A DNA stretch of 64,000 nucleotides, taken from Brucellaceae bacterium (GTDB lineage Bacteria; Pseudomonadota; Alphaproteobacteria; Rhizobiales; Rhizobiaceae). The notes beneath the pieces were generated by a model. That model saw only the letters and a list, made by a program, of their open reading frames with translations, made no database searches and was not told the DNA's origin. The translations under genes were made by a program, and so were the position numbers. Position 1 is the first letter of the stretch. Each line of letters starts with the position of its first letter. Positions 54,550-64,000 of the stretch are shown one piece after another. The stretch covers positions 62,001 through 126,000 of the forward strand of contig JACKJV010000010.1 in NCBI GenBank assembly GCA_020637775.1. Reading direction: 5' to 3'.

Positions 54550-56849
54550 CGTCTTCCCTTGCCCCCTGATCGCCCCTTGGCCACCCGCGTCCGGCCGCGC
54601 GAACCTGCCTTGGTCTTGTGAAAGGAACGTGTCATGCCCGGCAGCGGCCGGGCTTCGCTGGCCATGGCCATGAGGATGGAGCCGGCCATCGGCGCGATTT
54701 CCACCAGTTCCACCTGTACCTTGTCGCCCAGCCGCCAGCCTTCCCCGGACGATGATCCGGCCACCGCATGGGAGGCTTCGTCATAGTGGAAATATTCGTC
54801 GCCAAGCTTCGAGATGGGGATGAACCCGTCCGCGCCGAATTGCGGCAACTGCACGAACAGCCCGGCCTTGGTGACGCCGGTGATCCGGCCGTCGAAAACC
54901 TGGCCCACCTGGTCTGCCAGATGCGAGGCGATCAGCCGGTCCACCGTCTCGCGCTCGGCCGCCATGGCCCGCCGTTCCGTGGCCGAGATCAGCGCCGAGA
55001 TGTCGTCGAGCCGGGCTTCCTCGTCCTTGGTCAGGCCATCGTCGCCAAGCTTCAGCGCCCGGATCAGCGCGCGATGCACGATCAGGTCGGCATAGCGGCG
55101 GATCGGCGAGGTGAAATGCGCGTAGCGCTGAAGGTTGAGCCCGAAATGACCGATATTGGCCGGCGAATAGATGGCCTGGCTCTGGCTGCGCAGAACCACT
55201 TCATTGACCAGCGCCTCGTTTTCCGTGTCATCGACCGCCGAAAGGATGGTGTTGAACTGGGCCGGGCGCAATTGCGCGCCGCGCGCCAGCGAGAGGCCGA
55301 CGGTGCGCAGGAATTCGCGCAGGCTCTCCTGCTTGGCCAGCGAGGGCATGTCATGCACCCGGTAGACCAGCGCCTGGCTCTTCGTTTCCAGCGTCTCGGC
55401 GGCCGAGACATTGGCCTGGATCATGAATTCCTCGACCAGCTTGTGCGCGTCGAGGCGGTCGGGCACCGTAACCCGGTCCACGGTGCCGTCTTCCTTCAGC
55501 AGGATCTTGCGTTCCGGCAGATCCAGTTCCAGCGGCTCACGGTTGGCGCGGCCGCGCGCCAGCACGCGGTAGGCCTCCCACAAAGGCTTGAGGACCGTGT
55601 CGAGGATCGGGCCGGTCTTCTCGTCCGGTGCGCCGTCAATGGCGGCCTGTGCCTGCACATAGGCCAGCCGTGCCGAAGACCGCATCATGATGCGGTGGAA
55701 GGAATGCCTGAGCTTGCGCCCCTTGGACGAGAAGACCATGCGCACGGCCAGGGCCGGCCGGTCCACATCCTCCTTCAGCGAGCAAAGGTCGTTGGAAATG
55801 CGTTCAGGCAGCATCGGCACCACCCGGTCGGGGAAGTAGACCGAATTGCCGCGCTTGAGGGCCTCGCGGTCCAGTGCCGAGCCGGAACGGACATAGGCGG
55901 CCACATCGGCAATGGCGACCGTGACGACATGGCCGCCGGGATTGTCGGGATCGCTGTCGGCCTCGGCGTGGATGGCGTCGTCGTGATCCTTGGCATCGGC
56001 CGGGTCGATGGTGACGAGATCCATGCCGCGCCAGTCCTCGCGGCCCTCCATCGTGGCCGGTGTCGCAGCAGACGCTTCGGCGAGAACGTCCTGCGGAAAG
56101 ACATGCGGGATCTCGTGGGCATGGATGGCGATCATCGAGATCGCCTTTTCGGAAGCCACCGAGCCGATCACCTGCATCACCCGTGCGCGGGCAAGGCCAT
56201 GGCGCGGGCTGCGCCCGGGCTGCACTTCCACCAGGTCGCCGGGCCGGGCTTCGCCCCGGTCGTCGGCCTCGACCACCAGCTCGTCCTGCTTGCGGTCGAC
56301 CGGCTCGATGCGCAGGCTGCCGTCGGTGAGTTCACGGAACACGCCCAGCACGGCGTCGCGGCGCTTGTCCAGCACCTTCATCACCCGTGCCGAATAGGCC
56401 GGCCCGTCGTCCCTGTCGGAAGCGAAGGTCTTGGCCAGCACCCGGTCGCCGACACCGGGCTGGCGGCCGGGTGCATTGCGGCTGGTCCTGACGGATACGA
56501 CCGGTGCCGCGCCGTCCGCTTCGTCCCATTCCATCGGCCGCGCCACAAGCCCGCCGTCGCTGTCACGGCCGAAGATCTCCAGCACCGTGACCTGGGGCAG
56601 GGCACCGGGACGCGAAAGGCGCTTGCGCCGCTTCTCGATCAGGCCTTCGTCCTGGAGATCGCGCAGCATCTGCTTGAGTTCGACGCGGGCATCGCCCTTC
56701 AGGTTGAACGCCTTGGCCAGTTCACGCTTGCCGGCCGAATCGGGATTTTCGGCGATGAAGCGCAGGATTTCTTCGCGCGAGGGCATGTGCGCGTTGCGCG
56801 CGGGCCTGTCCGCCCGGGCTTTTCCGGTGCCTGGCAGGCGGCGCGCCAT
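54546..56849 (-). CDS. rnr: Ribonuclease R
   Basis: 767 residues. Order: winged-helix N-terminus (SREEILRFIAENPDSAGKRE), cold-shock domains, the RNB catalytic domain with DLVTIDPADAKDHDDAIHAE (metal-binding aspartates) and FPDRVVPMLPERISNDLCSL, then the S1 domain near GQVFDGRITGVTKAGLFVQL and a basic Lys/Arg/Gly tail. It degrades structured RNA 3' to 5'. Its ATG overlaps the topA stop by 1 bp, so the two are coupled. Confidence 0.96.
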   Translation of the reverse strand: MARRLPGTGKARADRPARNAHMPSREEILRFIAENPDSAGKRELAKAFNLKGDARVELKQMLRDLQDEGLIEKRRKRLSRPGALPQVTVLEIFGRDSDGGLVARPMEWDEADGAAPVVSVRTSRNAPGRQPGVGDRVLAKTFASDRDDGPAYSARVMKVLDKRRDAVLGVFRELTDGSLRIEPVDRKQDELVVEADDRGEARPGDLVEVQPGRSPRHGLARARVMQVIGSVASEKAISMIAIHAHEIPHVFPQDVLAEASAATPATMEGREDWRGMDLVTIDPADAKDHDDAIHAEADSDPDNPGGHVVTVAIADVAAYVRSGSALDREALKRGNSVYFPDRVVPMLPERISNDLCSLKEDVDRPALAVRMVFSSKGRKLRHSFHRIMMRSSARLAYVQAQAAIDGAPDEKTGPILDTVLKPLWEAYRVLARGRANREPLELDLPERKILLKEDGTVDRVTVPDRLDAHKLVEEFMIQANVSAAETLETKSQALVYRVHDMPSLAKQESLREFLRTVGLSLARGAQLRPAQFNTILSAVDDTENEALVNEVVLRSQSQAIYSPANIGHFGLNLQRYAHFTSPIRRYADLIVHRALIRALKLGDDGLTKDEEARLDDISALISATERRAMAAERETVDRLIASHLADQVGQVFDGRITGVTKAGLFVQLPQFGADGFIPISKLGDEYFHYDEASHAVAGSSSGEGWRLGDKVQVELVEIAPMAGSILMAMASEARPLPGMTRSFHKTKAGSRGRTRVAKGRSGGKGRR

Positions 56850-59467
56850 CAGGCCGTCTTCTTCGCGGCGGTTTTCTTCGCCGCCGGCTTCTTGGCCGCT
56901 GCCGGTTTCTTGGCAGGCGATGCCTTGCGCGCCGCCTTCTTGCCACCGCCGGACTTGCCGGCCTTTTCCGCGATCAGCGCCAGCGCCTCTTCCAGCGTCA
57001 CCGATTGCGGATCCTTGCCGTTGGGCAGCGTGGCGTTGACCTTCTCCCAGTTGACATAGGGGCCGTAGCGTCCGTCACGCACGGTGATTGCGCCACCGTC
57101 GGGGTGATCGCCCAGTTCCTTCAGGGCCGCAGGCTTCGCACGCCCGCGCCCGGCGCCCTTGGAGGCCTTCTCCGCCAGCACCGAAACCGCGCGGTTGATG
57201 CCGATGGAGAAGACATCCTCGATGCTCTCCAGATTGGCATAGGTGCCGTCATGCAGCACGAAGGGACCGTAGCGGCCAAGGCCGGCGGAAATCATCTTCC
57301 CGCTTTCCGGGTGCTGGCCGACATCGCGCGGCAGGTTGATCAGCGCGAGCGCCTTTTCCAGGTCGATATCGGCTGGTTGCCAGCCCTTGGGCAGGCTGGA
57401 ACGCTTGGCCTCCTTGCCTTCGCCCCGCTGCACATAAGGGCCGAAGCGGCCGGAGCGCAGGGTGATTTCCTCGCTCGTATAGGGGTCGTTGCCGAGCACC
57501 TTGTTGCCGTCTTCCAGCCCGGCGCCGTCGCCGCCGCCCTCGCCATTTTCTCCGAGCTGGCGCGTGAATCCGCATTCTGGATAGTTGGAGCAGCCGACAA
57601 AGGCACCATACTTGCCGAGCTTCAGCGAAAGCTGGCCGTTTCCACACTTCGGGCAGATGCGCGGGTCCGAGCCATCCTCGCGGGCCGGGAAGGCGAGCGG
57701 CGCCAGTTCCTCGTTCAGCGCGTCGAGAACGTCGGAAACCCGCAATTCCTTGGTCTCGTCGACAGCAGCCGTGAAATCGCGCCAGAAGTCGCGCAACACA
57801 TCGCGCCAGGCCAGCCTGCCATCGGAAATCTCGTCGAGTTTTTCCTCAAGCCCGGCGGTGAAGTCATATTCCACATAGCGGCTGAAGAAATTTTCGAGGA
57901 AGGCTGTCACCACCCGGCCCTTGGAGCCGGGGATGAGCTTGCGCTTGTCGATGGTCACGTAATCGCGGTCCTGCAGCGTCTGCAGGGTGGCGGCATAGGT
58001 GGAGGGCCGGCCGATGCCGAGTTCTTCCATCTTCTTGATCAGCGATGCTTCCGAATAGCGCGGCGGCGGCTCCGTGGAATGTTCCGAAACGTCGATGGAC
58101 TGGCGATCGACATCCTCGCCGGAGCGGATGTCCGGCAGGCGGCCATCCTCCTCGTCCTGGGCATCCTCGTCCTTGCTCTCGGTGTAGGCGGCAAGGAAGC
58201 CGTCGAAGCGGATCACCTGGCCATTGGCGCGCAGTTCGGCCGTCTTGCCGGCGCCCGAGGCGATGATGTCCACGGCCGTGCGTTCCAGCTCGGCGGCATT
58301 CATCTGGCTGGCAATGGCCCGCTTCCAGATCATCTCGTAGAGACGGTACTGGTCGTTGTCGAGATGGGCGCGCACCGAAGCCGGCGTGCGCGAAAAGTCG
58401 GTCGGGCGGATGGCCTCGTGGGCCTCCTGTGCGTTTTTCGCCTTGGTGGAATAGTGCCGCGGTTTTTCCGGCAGGTACTTGTCGCCGAATTCCTTGCCGA
58501 TGGTCTCGCGCGCCGCCGAAATCGCTTCGGGTGCCATCTGCACGCCATCGGTTCGCATGTAGGTGATCAGGCCGGCCGTTTCGCCGCCCACGTCAACGCC
58601 TTCATAGAGCCGCTGGGCAACCTGCATGGTGCGCGTGGCGCCAAAACCGAGCCGCGAAGAGGCGGCCTGCTGAAGGGTGGAGGTGGTGAAGGGCGGAGCC
58701 GGGTTGCGCTTGGCGGGCTTGGCCTCCACCGACGCGACCCTGAAGGTCGACGCGTCCAGCACCTTGCGGATGTCGTCGGCCTGTTCGGCGCTGGTGATGT
58801 CCAGCTTCTGCGCCTTCTTGCCGTCAAAGGTCATCAGGCGGGCCGGGAACGAATCTCCGCGCGGCGTCAGGAACGTGCCCGCGACGAGCCAGTAGGCTTC
58901 CCGGACGAAGCGTTCGATCTCCGCCTCGCGGTCGCAGACGAGCCTCAGCGCGACCGACTGCACCCGGCCGGCCGAGCGTGCGCCCGGCAGCTTGCGCCAC
59001 AGCACGGGCGACAGCGTGAAGCCGACGAGGTAATCGAGCGCCCGGCGCGCCAGATAGGCTTCCACCAGCGGCGCGTCGATCTCGCGCGGATTGGCCATGG
59101 CGTCAAGAACGGCATTCTTGGTGATGGCGTTGAAGACGACCCGGCGCACCGGCTTGTCCTTGATCGCCTTCTTCTGCTTCAGCACTTCGAGCACATGCCA
59201 GGAAATGGCCTCGCCCTCGCGATCCGGGTCAGTCGCCAGAAACAGCGAATCGGCTTCCTTCACAGCCTTGGAAATCTCCGTCAGGCGCTTGGAGGACGCG
59301 GCATCCACCTGCCAGGACATGGCGAAATCCTCGTCCGGGCGCACGGAGCCATCCTTTGGCGGCAGATCCCGCACATGCCCGAAGGAGGCCAGAACCTTGT
59401 AGTTCTTGCCCAGATACTTGTTGATCGTTTTCGCCTTCGCGGGCGATTCGACAATCACGACGTCCAT
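56849..59467 (-). CDS. topA: DNA topoisomerase I
   Basis: 872 residues from MDVVIVESPAKAKTINKYLG. The TOPRIM domain has the acidic triad in LATDPDREGEAISWH; the active-site tyrosine is in GLITYMRTDGV (about residue 308); zinc-finger motifs ICPKCGNGQL...CSNYPECGF are near 600. Several short TopA C-terminal repeats (SGRFGPYVQRG, LGRYGPFVLHD, DGRYGPYVNWE) and a Lys/Ala-rich tail of about 40 residues follow. It relaxes negative supercoils. It heads the topA-rnr-DUF983-NUDIX operon. Confidence 0.97.
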   Translation of the reverse strand: MDVVIVESPAKAKTINKYLGKNYKVLASFGHVRDLPPKDGSVRPDEDFAMSWQVDAASSKRLTEISKAVKEADSLFLATDPDREGEAISWHVLEVLKQKKAIKDKPVRRVVFNAITKNAVLDAMANPREIDAPLVEAYLARRALDYLVGFTLSPVLWRKLPGARSAGRVQSVALRLVCDREAEIERFVREAYWLVAGTFLTPRGDSFPARLMTFDGKKAQKLDITSAEQADDIRKVLDASTFRVASVEAKPAKRNPAPPFTTSTLQQAASSRLGFGATRTMQVAQRLYEGVDVGGETAGLITYMRTDGVQMAPEAISAARETIGKEFGDKYLPEKPRHYSTKAKNAQEAHEAIRPTDFSRTPASVRAHLDNDQYRLYEMIWKRAIASQMNAAELERTAVDIIASGAGKTAELRANGQVIRFDGFLAAYTESKDEDAQDEEDGRLPDIRSGEDVDRQSIDVSEHSTEPPPRYSEASLIKKMEELGIGRPSTYAATLQTLQDRDYVTIDKRKLIPGSKGRVVTAFLENFFSRYVEYDFTAGLEEKLDEISDGRLAWRDVLRDFWRDFTAAVDETKELRVSDVLDALNEELAPLAFPAREDGSDPRICPKCGNGQLSLKLGKYGAFVGCSNYPECGFTRQLGENGEGGGDGAGLEDGNKVLGNDPYTSEEITLRSGRFGPYVQRGEGKEAKRSSLPKGWQPADIDLEKALALINLPRDVGQHPESGKMISAGLGRYGPFVLHDGTYANLESIEDVFSIGINRAVSVLAEKASKGAGRGRAKPAALKELGDHPDGGAITVRDGRYGPYVNWEKVNATLPNGKDPQSVTLEEALALIAEKAGKSGGGKKAARKASPAKKPAAAKKPAAKKTAAKKTA

Positions 59468-59750
59468 GAAAATCCCGGAGAAACTGTTTTGCCGCATTTC
59501 GAACCCTGCCTTGTGGCAGGTCGCTGCTACCGCGTCAAATGGCTGCCTGTTGCGCCGAGGTCAAGCCCGGCTGCGCGCCACGCCGGGTGCGAATGGTCCC
59601 TGGCAAGGCCGATATACAATTTTAAGTTGTATAAAATGATCTTGCATTTCTCTATGGTTGCAATATCGTGGGTCTGTGCCGCTCAGGTGGTACACGGGCG
59701 GACCAACGAAGTATCGGCGGTCATGATGGCCGCAACCGCGAAGGATGTCC

Positions 59751-59972
59751 ATGCGCATTGATCAGCCCCATTACAGCCGTACCGACAGACTGGACTACAT
59801 CCAGTCCATGCTCGGGCAATTGCACACTATGGCCCAGGGCGAACGTTGCGACGTTCTCACCTATTTCATCGAAATGGCCTATGTGGAATGTTCCGACATC
59901 ATTCGCGGCCAGCGTCCCAGAAGGCTGGAACAGGAGACGGCGGCGCACCGCAAGATCGCGCATTCGGCATGA
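59751..59972 (+). CDS. 73-residue protein of unknown function
   Basis: Starts MRIDQPHYSRTDRLDYIQSM after AAGGA at 5 nt. A likely helical protein: YIQSMLGQLHTMAQGERCDV, then LTYFIEMAYVECSDIIRGQR, with a basic C-terminus. A similar short pattern (a YIQSML...MAYxExSDI layout) seems familiar from rhizobial hypothetical proteins but I cannot name a family. The stop codon lies in a 22-bp tandem duplication. It is divergent from topA with an AT-rich promoter area at 59615-59660. Confidence 0.65.
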   Translation: MRIDQPHYSRTDRLDYIQSMLGQLHTMAQGERCDVLTYFIEMAYVECSDIIRGQRPRRLEQETAAHRKIAHSA

Positions 59973-59998
59973 GGGAATCGCGCATTCGGCATGAGGGA
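59955..59998. repeat. Perfect 22-bp tandem duplication over a stop codon
   Basis: Two adjacent exact copies (59955-59976 and 59977-59998), each containing GCGCATTCGGCATGAGGGA. The first copy holds the end of the 73-aa gene (AHSA and TGA at 59970-59972); the second lies in the 3' untranslated part. Looks like a recent slippage duplication. Confidence 0.85.
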
Positions 59999-60051
59999 GA
60001 GGCAAATGCATGCAGGCCGTACTGGCGTGGACCGCGCGCTGGTCCGGCTGC

Positions 60052-61188
60052 TCACAGGATGATCGAGACCTGGTTGCCGGCATGGCGTTCAAGCCGGCCC
60101 GCAAGGTCGAGTTCGATCAGGACAAGCTGTACCTGGGCCGGTTTCAGCCCGGTATGGCGTATGACCTCGTCCACATGGACGGGGCTGGGGCCCAAAGCCT
60201 GGATGACGCGGCTCCGGTCGTCGTCGCCAGGTGGCGGCGCCGGCATGAGGTCTTCCTGTTCGTCAAGGCTTGCCTGACCGGCAAAGAGGTCTCGCTGCCC
60301 GCCGGTCATCGGTGCAATCTGGTCGATGATGTCATCGGCTTCGGTCACCACGCTCGCCCCGTTCTTCAACAGGCGGTTGGAGCCGCCGGCACGCGGATCG
60401 AGCGGTGAGCCGGGAACGGCGAAGACGGCGCGGCCCATTTCACCGGCCAGCCGCGCCGAGATCAGAGAGCCGGAACGCAATGCCGCCTCGACCACGACAA
60501 GCCCGAAGGCAAGCCCGGCGATCAGCCGGTTGCGGCGCGGAAAATCCTGCGCGCGCGGCTGCCAGTGAAACGGCATTTCGGAGATGACGGCGCCGCCCCT
60601 GTCCACGATAGCCTCCATCAGCGGCACGTTCTCGGGCGGATAGGGCTGGGACAGGCCACCGGCCAGCACGGCCACCGTGCCGCCTTCCAGCGCGCCCTCA
60701 TGGGCCGCCGTGTCGATGCCGCGGGCCAGTCCGGAGATGACGGCATGGCCGGCCGCGGCGAGATCGCGGGCCAGCATCCGCGCCATCTTGACACCGGAAA
60801 GCGAGGCATTGCGCGCGCCCACGATGGCGCAGGCGGGCAGCGCGAAAACGGCCGGATCACCACGGAACATGATGACGGGCGGCGGGCCGGGCATGGTCTT
60901 GAGCATGGCCGGGTATTCCGCCTCGCCGATGGCCGCGACAATGGCGCCGGCCTTCATGGCGGCCTCGATCTCCCGTTCGATCTCCGATTCGTGCGGAATG
61001 CGCGGCGGCTTGCGCGCTCCGCCGCGCGCGGCCAGTTCCGGCAATTCGTCCAGCGCGGCTCCGGCGGAACCGTAGCGGTTGATCAGTTCGCGAAAGGTTG
61101 CCGGCCCGACATTGTCCGTGCGGATCAGCCGCAGCCATTGCAGCCGCTGGCGGTCGCTCAGGCGAAAGGCGCGGGCCGGGCTGTCCAT
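60052..61188 (-). CDS. dprA: DNA-processing protein DprA
   Basis: 378 residues from [20 protein letters not shown]; the longer frame reaching into plsY is a shadow. An N-terminal helical (SAM-like) region is followed by the Rossmann-like DprA core: AIVGARNASLSGVKMARMLA, SGLARGIDTAAHEGALEGGT, FPRRNRLIAGLAFGLVVVEA and LDPRAGGSNRLLKNGA, then a C-terminal winged-helix (DprA_WH). It loads RecA on single-stranded DNA during transformation. It overlaps plsY by 1 bp. Confidence 0.95.
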   Translation of the reverse strand: MDSPARAFRLSDRQRLQWLRLIRTDNVGPATFRELINRYGSAGAALDELPELAARGGARKPPRIPHESEIEREIEAAMKAGAIVAAIGEAEYPAMLKTMPGPPPVIMFRGDPAVFALPACAIVGARNASLSGVKMARMLARDLAAAGHAVISGLARGIDTAAHEGALEGGTVAVLAGGLSQPYPPENVPLMEAIVDRGGAVISEMPFHWQPRAQDFPRRNRLIAGLAFGLVVVEAALRSGSLISARLAGEMGRAVFAVPGSPLDPRAGGSNRLLKNGASVVTEADDIIDQIAPMTGGQRDLFAGQASLDEQEDLMPAPPPGDDDRSRVIQALGPSPVHVDEVIRHTGLKPAQVQLVLIELDLAGRLERHAGNQVSIIL

Positions 61189-61802
61189 CAGCCTTTCGCG
61201 CCGATTTTCGATTCCGTGCCGGAAAGGAGGCGCGAAATGTTCTGGCGGTGCTTGAAATAGACGATGGCGCTCATCACGACGAAAAGCGCCGCCGGTCCGT
61301 TCTGGCCGAGCAGCCAGAGCACCACCGGCACCACCAGTGCCGCGGTCAGCGCGGCAAGCGAGGAATAGCGGAACAGGAAGGCCATGGTGAGCCATGTCAC
61401 CGCGAAGGCCGCCAGTCCCTGCCAGCTCACGCCCAGCAGGACGCCGAGATAGGTCGCGACACCCTTGCCGCCCTTGAACCGCAGCCAGACCGGGTAAAGG
61501 TGGCCGAGAAACGCGCCGAAACCGGCGACAAGGCCGAAGTCCTGGTTCCATTGGGCGGCGGCAAGCACCGGAATCGTGCCCTTCAGCGCATCCGCCAGCA
61601 GCGTCAGCGCCGCCAGTTTCCTGTTGCCGGTGCGCAGCACATTGGTCGCGCCGATATTGCCGGAGCCGATCGAGCGCACATCGCCCAGCCCCGCCATGCG
61701 GGTCAGGATCAACCCGAAGGGTATGGAGCCGCACAGATAGCCGAAAGCCAGCGCCAGAAGCAGCGCTGCGCCATTCGCCTGGAAGTCGATTGCCCCGATC
61801 AT
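61188..61802 (-). CDS. plsY: Acyl-phosphate:glycerol-3-phosphate acyltransferase PlsY
   Basis: 204 residues, membrane protein with about six helices. The three PlsY motifs are present: [16 protein letters not shown] (residues 44-59), [20 protein letters not shown] and [14 protein letters not shown]. It acylates glycerol-3-phosphate to lysophosphatidate, the first step of phospholipid synthesis. Gene order pyrB-pyrC-plsY-dprA is conserved in rhizobia. Its stop overlaps the dprA start. Confidence 0.96.
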   Translation of the reverse strand: MIGAIDFQANGAALLLALAFGYLCGSIPFGLILTRMAGLGDVRSIGSGNIGATNVLRTGNRKLAALTLLADALKGTIPVLAAAQWNQDFGLVAGFGAFLGHLYPVWLRFKGGKGVATYLGVLLGVSWQGLAAFAVTWLTMAFLFRYSSLAALTAALVVPVVLWLLGQNGPAALFVVMSAIVYFKHRQNISRLLSGTESKIGAKG

Positions 61803-61853
61803 GTCGCGTCCCTTCCGGTGCGGCGCGTTCAGGCCGGTTGCCCGCGCAGCAGC

Positions 61854-63146
61854 CTATTCTTGTTGGAAAACGGTCTTGCCTGCAACCATTGTTTGCAGAA
61901 CCCGGCCCTGCATCCGCGCGCCCTCGAAGCAGGTGTTTTTCGAACGCGAGCGGATCTCCGTCTCCCGCACCAGCCAGGGCTCGTCCAGGTCGACGACAGC
62001 GAGATCGGCGCGCGCGCCGGGCTTCAGCGTACCCGCATCGAGGCCGAACAGGCGCGCCGGCGCGGTCGAAAGCACCTCGATGACGCGCAGCAGCGGCAGG
62101 TCGCCGCTGTGGTAAAGCCGAAGCATGGCGCCGAGCAGCGTTTCAAGGCCGATGGCGCCGGTTTCGGCATCGGCGAAGGGCAGGCGCTTGGTGTCCACGT
62201 CCTGCGGATCATGCGACGAGACGACGATGTCGATCGTGCCGTCGCGCACCGCCTCGACCATCGCCAGGCGGTCGTCCTCGCTGCGCAGCGGCGGCGACAG
62301 CCGGAAGAAGGTGCGGTACTCGCCGATATCGTTCTCGTTGAGCGAAAGATGGTTGACGCAGACGCCGGCCGTGGCGTTGACGCCTTCGCCCTTGGCAAGG
62401 CGCATCGCATCGGCCGACAGTTTCGTGGAGATCTTTGCCGCGTGATAGGCCCCGCCTGTCAGGCGCGCCAGCATCAGGTCGCGCGCCAGCGGAATGAGTT
62501 CGGCTTCGCGCGGAATGCCGGGCAGGCCGAGCCAGGAAGCGAAAAGCCCTTCGTTCATGACGCCCGCGGAGGCGAGATCCTTGTCCTGTGTCTCATGCAG
62601 GATCACCGCGCCGAAATCGCGCGCATAGGTCAGCGCCCGGCGCATCACCAGAGACGATGCCAAGGTGTTGCGCCCCTCGGTGAAGGCAACGGCACCGGCT
62701 TCGCTGAGCAGGCCTATTTCTGTCATCTCGCGCCCGGCCAGGCCCTTGGTGACAGCCGCCGCCGGATGGACATGCACGCAGGCCGTGTCGCGCGCCGTGC
62801 GCAGCACGAATTCCACCAGCGCCACGTCGTCGATCACCGGGTCGGTGTCGGGCATGGTGACAATGGAGGTGATTCCGCCCGCCGCCGCTGCCTCGCTGGC
62901 CGATGCGATGGTCTCGCGATGTTCGCCGCCCGGTTCCCCGACAAAGACGCGTCCGTCGACCAGTCCGGGCAGGACGGTCTTGCCGGTGCAGTCGATCAGC
63001 CTCGCGCCCTCCGGCACACCCTGGTTCAGGGCTTCCGGGCCGGCGGCCTCGATCAGCCCGTCGCGCACGATGACCGTGCCGGTTGCGTCCATCCCGCGCG
63101 ACGGATCGACAATGCGCGCGCCGGAGAAGACAGTGACCATGCTCAT
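61854..63146 (-). CDS. pyrC: Dihydroorotase-like protein PyrC (probably inactive)
   Basis: 430 residues, dihydroorotase/amidohydrolase fold. The usual metal motif GLVDxHVHLREPG is [13 protein letters not shown] here, so both histidines are lost; the later catalytic region reads VVSSHDPQD. This matches the non-catalytic pDHOase form that stabilises class A aspartate transcarbamoylase (known in Pseudomonas). An active dihydroorotase should then be encoded elsewhere. It overlaps pyrB by 4 bp (ATGA), fitting a PyrB-PyrC complex. The start may be Met1 or the downstream GTG. Confidence 0.9.
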   Translation of the reverse strand: MSMVTVFSGARIVDPSRGMDATGTVIVRDGLIEAAGPEALNQGVPEGARLIDCTGKTVLPGLVDGRVFVGEPGGEHRETIASASEAAAAGGITSIVTMPDTDPVIDDVALVEFVLRTARDTACVHVHPAAAVTKGLAGREMTEIGLLSEAGAVAFTEGRNTLASSLVMRRALTYARDFGAVILHETQDKDLASAGVMNEGLFASWLGLPGIPREAELIPLARDLMLARLTGGAYHAAKISTKLSADAMRLAKGEGVNATAGVCVNHLSLNENDIGEYRTFFRLSPPLRSEDDRLAMVEAVRDGTIDIVVSSHDPQDVDTKRLPFADAETGAIGLETLLGAMLRLYHSGDLPLLRVIEVLSTAPARLFGLDAGTLKPGARADLAVVDLDEPWLVRETEIRSRSKNTCFEGARMQGRVLQTMVAGKTVFQQE

Positions 63147-64000
63147 TGGGCCGCCTCCTCGCCCTTGCGCGGGTCGAGCAGGGCTTCCAGCACGCCCATG
63201 CGCACCGCAACCCCCATCTCCACCTGTTCCTGGATGACGCTTTGCGGCCCGTCCGCCACTTCCGAGGCGATCTCCACGCCCCGGTTCATCGGCCCCGGAT
63301 GCATGACCAGTGCGTCCGGCCTTGCCATTCTCAGCTTGGCGGCATCGAGGCCGAAATAGCGGAAATATTCGCGCACCGAAGGCACCGAGGCACCCGCCAT
63401 GCGCTCGCGCTGCAGGCGCAGCATCATCACCACATCGGCATCCTTCAACCCTTCCGCCATGGAATGGAAGGGCGTCACCCCCATCTTGCCGATGCCTGCC
63501 GGCAGCAGCGTTGAGGGCGCGATCACGCGCACATGCGCCCCCATGGCATTGAGCAGGATGATGTTGGAGCGCGCCACGCGCGAATGCAGCACGTCGCCGC
63601 AGATCGCCACGGTCAGCCCGCCCAGCGTGCCCTTGGCGCGGCGGATGGTCAGGGCGTCGAGCAGCGCCTGGGTCGGGTGCTCATGCGCTCCGTCGCCGGC
63701 ATTGATGACCGCGCAACCCACCTTCTGCGCCAGCAGCGCCACCGCGCCGGCCGAGGCATGGCGCACCACCAGCGCATCGGGCCGCATGGCATTCAGTGTC
63801 ATCGCGGTGTCGATCAGCGTCTCGCCCTTCTTCACCGAGGATGAGGCGACGGACATGTTCATGACATCGGCACCCAGCCGCTTGCCTGCCAGTTCGAACG
63901 AGGACTGCGTGCGGGTCGAGGCTTCGAAGAAAAGGTTGATCTGGGTGCGCCCGCGCAGCGCCGCCGATTTCTTGTCGGCCTGACGGGAAAGTGCCACCGC
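63143..64000 (-). CDS. pyrB: Aspartate carbamoyltransferase catalytic subunit (PyrB), 5' end cut by window
   Basis: The last about 285 codons are present; the start lies beyond the right edge. The carbamoyl-phosphate motif [32 protein letters not shown] and [15 protein letters not shown] are intact, so it should be active. It catalyses the first committed step of pyrimidine synthesis. Translationally coupled to the dihydroorotase-like gene through an ATGA overlap. Confidence 0.96.
   Translation of the reverse strand, partial: AVALSRQADKKSAALRGRTQINLFFEASTRTQSSFELAGKRLGADVMNMSVASSSVKKGETLIDTAMTLNAMRPDALVVRHASAGAVALLAQKVGCAVINAGDGAHEHPTQALLDALTIRRAKGTLGGLTVAICGDVLHSRVARSNIILLNAMGAHVRVIAPSTLLPAGIGKMGVTPFHSMAEGLKDADVVMMLRLQRERMAGASVPSVREYFRYFGLDAAKLRMARPDALVMHPGPMNRGVEIASEVADGPQSVIQEQVEMGVAVRMGVLEALLDPRKGEEAAQ

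Noticed and set aside
54768..59761. Very long forward frames opposite rnr and topA (763 and 918 codons)
   Set aside because: Mirror frames of high-GC genes on the reverse strand; rnr and topA carry unambiguous catalytic motifs.

Overview
The window is GC-rich, gene-dense chromosomal DNA of an alphaproteobacterium, most likely a member of the Hyphomicrobiales (Rhizobiales) near the Mesorhizobium/Nitratireductor/Phyllobacteriaceae group. This rests on gene order and gene types I recognise: purN-purM / CDP-alcohol phosphatidyltransferase / AI-2E permease / hdaA; nuoA-N followed by birA, RNase J, mce, DUF1467, proS, lolC, lolD and dnaE; DUF3572-divK-pleD-rpmG; and topA-rnr-DUF983-NUDIX. No species can be named from the window alone.

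Layout. 0-9.5 kb: a lipoprotein fragment, a small exported protein, rlmJ, a molybdopterin oxidoreductase, a GST, purN/purM (reverse), then a forward lipid-synthase / permease / hdaA run, tRNA-Pro(UGG), an NDUFS4-like complex I accessory gene and tRNA-Arg(UCU). 9.5-15.6 kb is the most accessory-looking part: an AT-rich leader, a selenium-binding-protein-56/methanethiol-oxidase-type gene coupled to an unassigned polytopic membrane protein, and a three-gene TRAP transporter ending in a good terminator. 16.0-32.2 kb: a complete nuoA-N operon for respiratory complex I, with one extra gene between nuoF and nuoG and a tiny one between nuoH and nuoI. 32.2-46.4 kb: birA, rnj, mce, DUF1467, a TadE/TadE/TadG pilus-associated insertion, proS, lolCD, a 28-codon ORF and the replicative dnaE. 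46.4-51.2 kb: a periplasmic rhodanese, dinB, a HAD protein, DUF3572, and the cell-cycle regulators divK and pleD. 51.8-64 kb: rpmG, an MFS permease, NUDIX, DUF983, rnr, topA, a 73-aa protein, dprA, plsY, a dihydroorotase-like pyrC without its metal histidines, and pyrB running off the right edge.

The strangest property of the sequence is a dense cluster of one-base indels in nuoG, nuoH, a small ORF, nuoI, nuoJ, nuoK (22.66-27.14 kb) and nuoM (29.33-30.25 kb). The encoded protein similarity continues through all three frames, nuoL between them and nuoN after them are intact, and most events shorten or lengthen short homopolymers. I read this as a locally poor consensus rather than a decayed operon.

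The best candidates for little-described biology are: the mtoX / HGxNPGMGW membrane protein pair; a duplicated helix-hairpin-helix-like domain carried both on the tail of NuoE and on the protein between nuoF and nuoG; a probable reverse-strand small RNA with a clean terminator at 38.8-38.9 kb; a 28-aa membrane microprotein ahead of dnaE with a LexA-like direct repeat in its promoter; and a perfect 16-bp palindrome upstream of nuoA.
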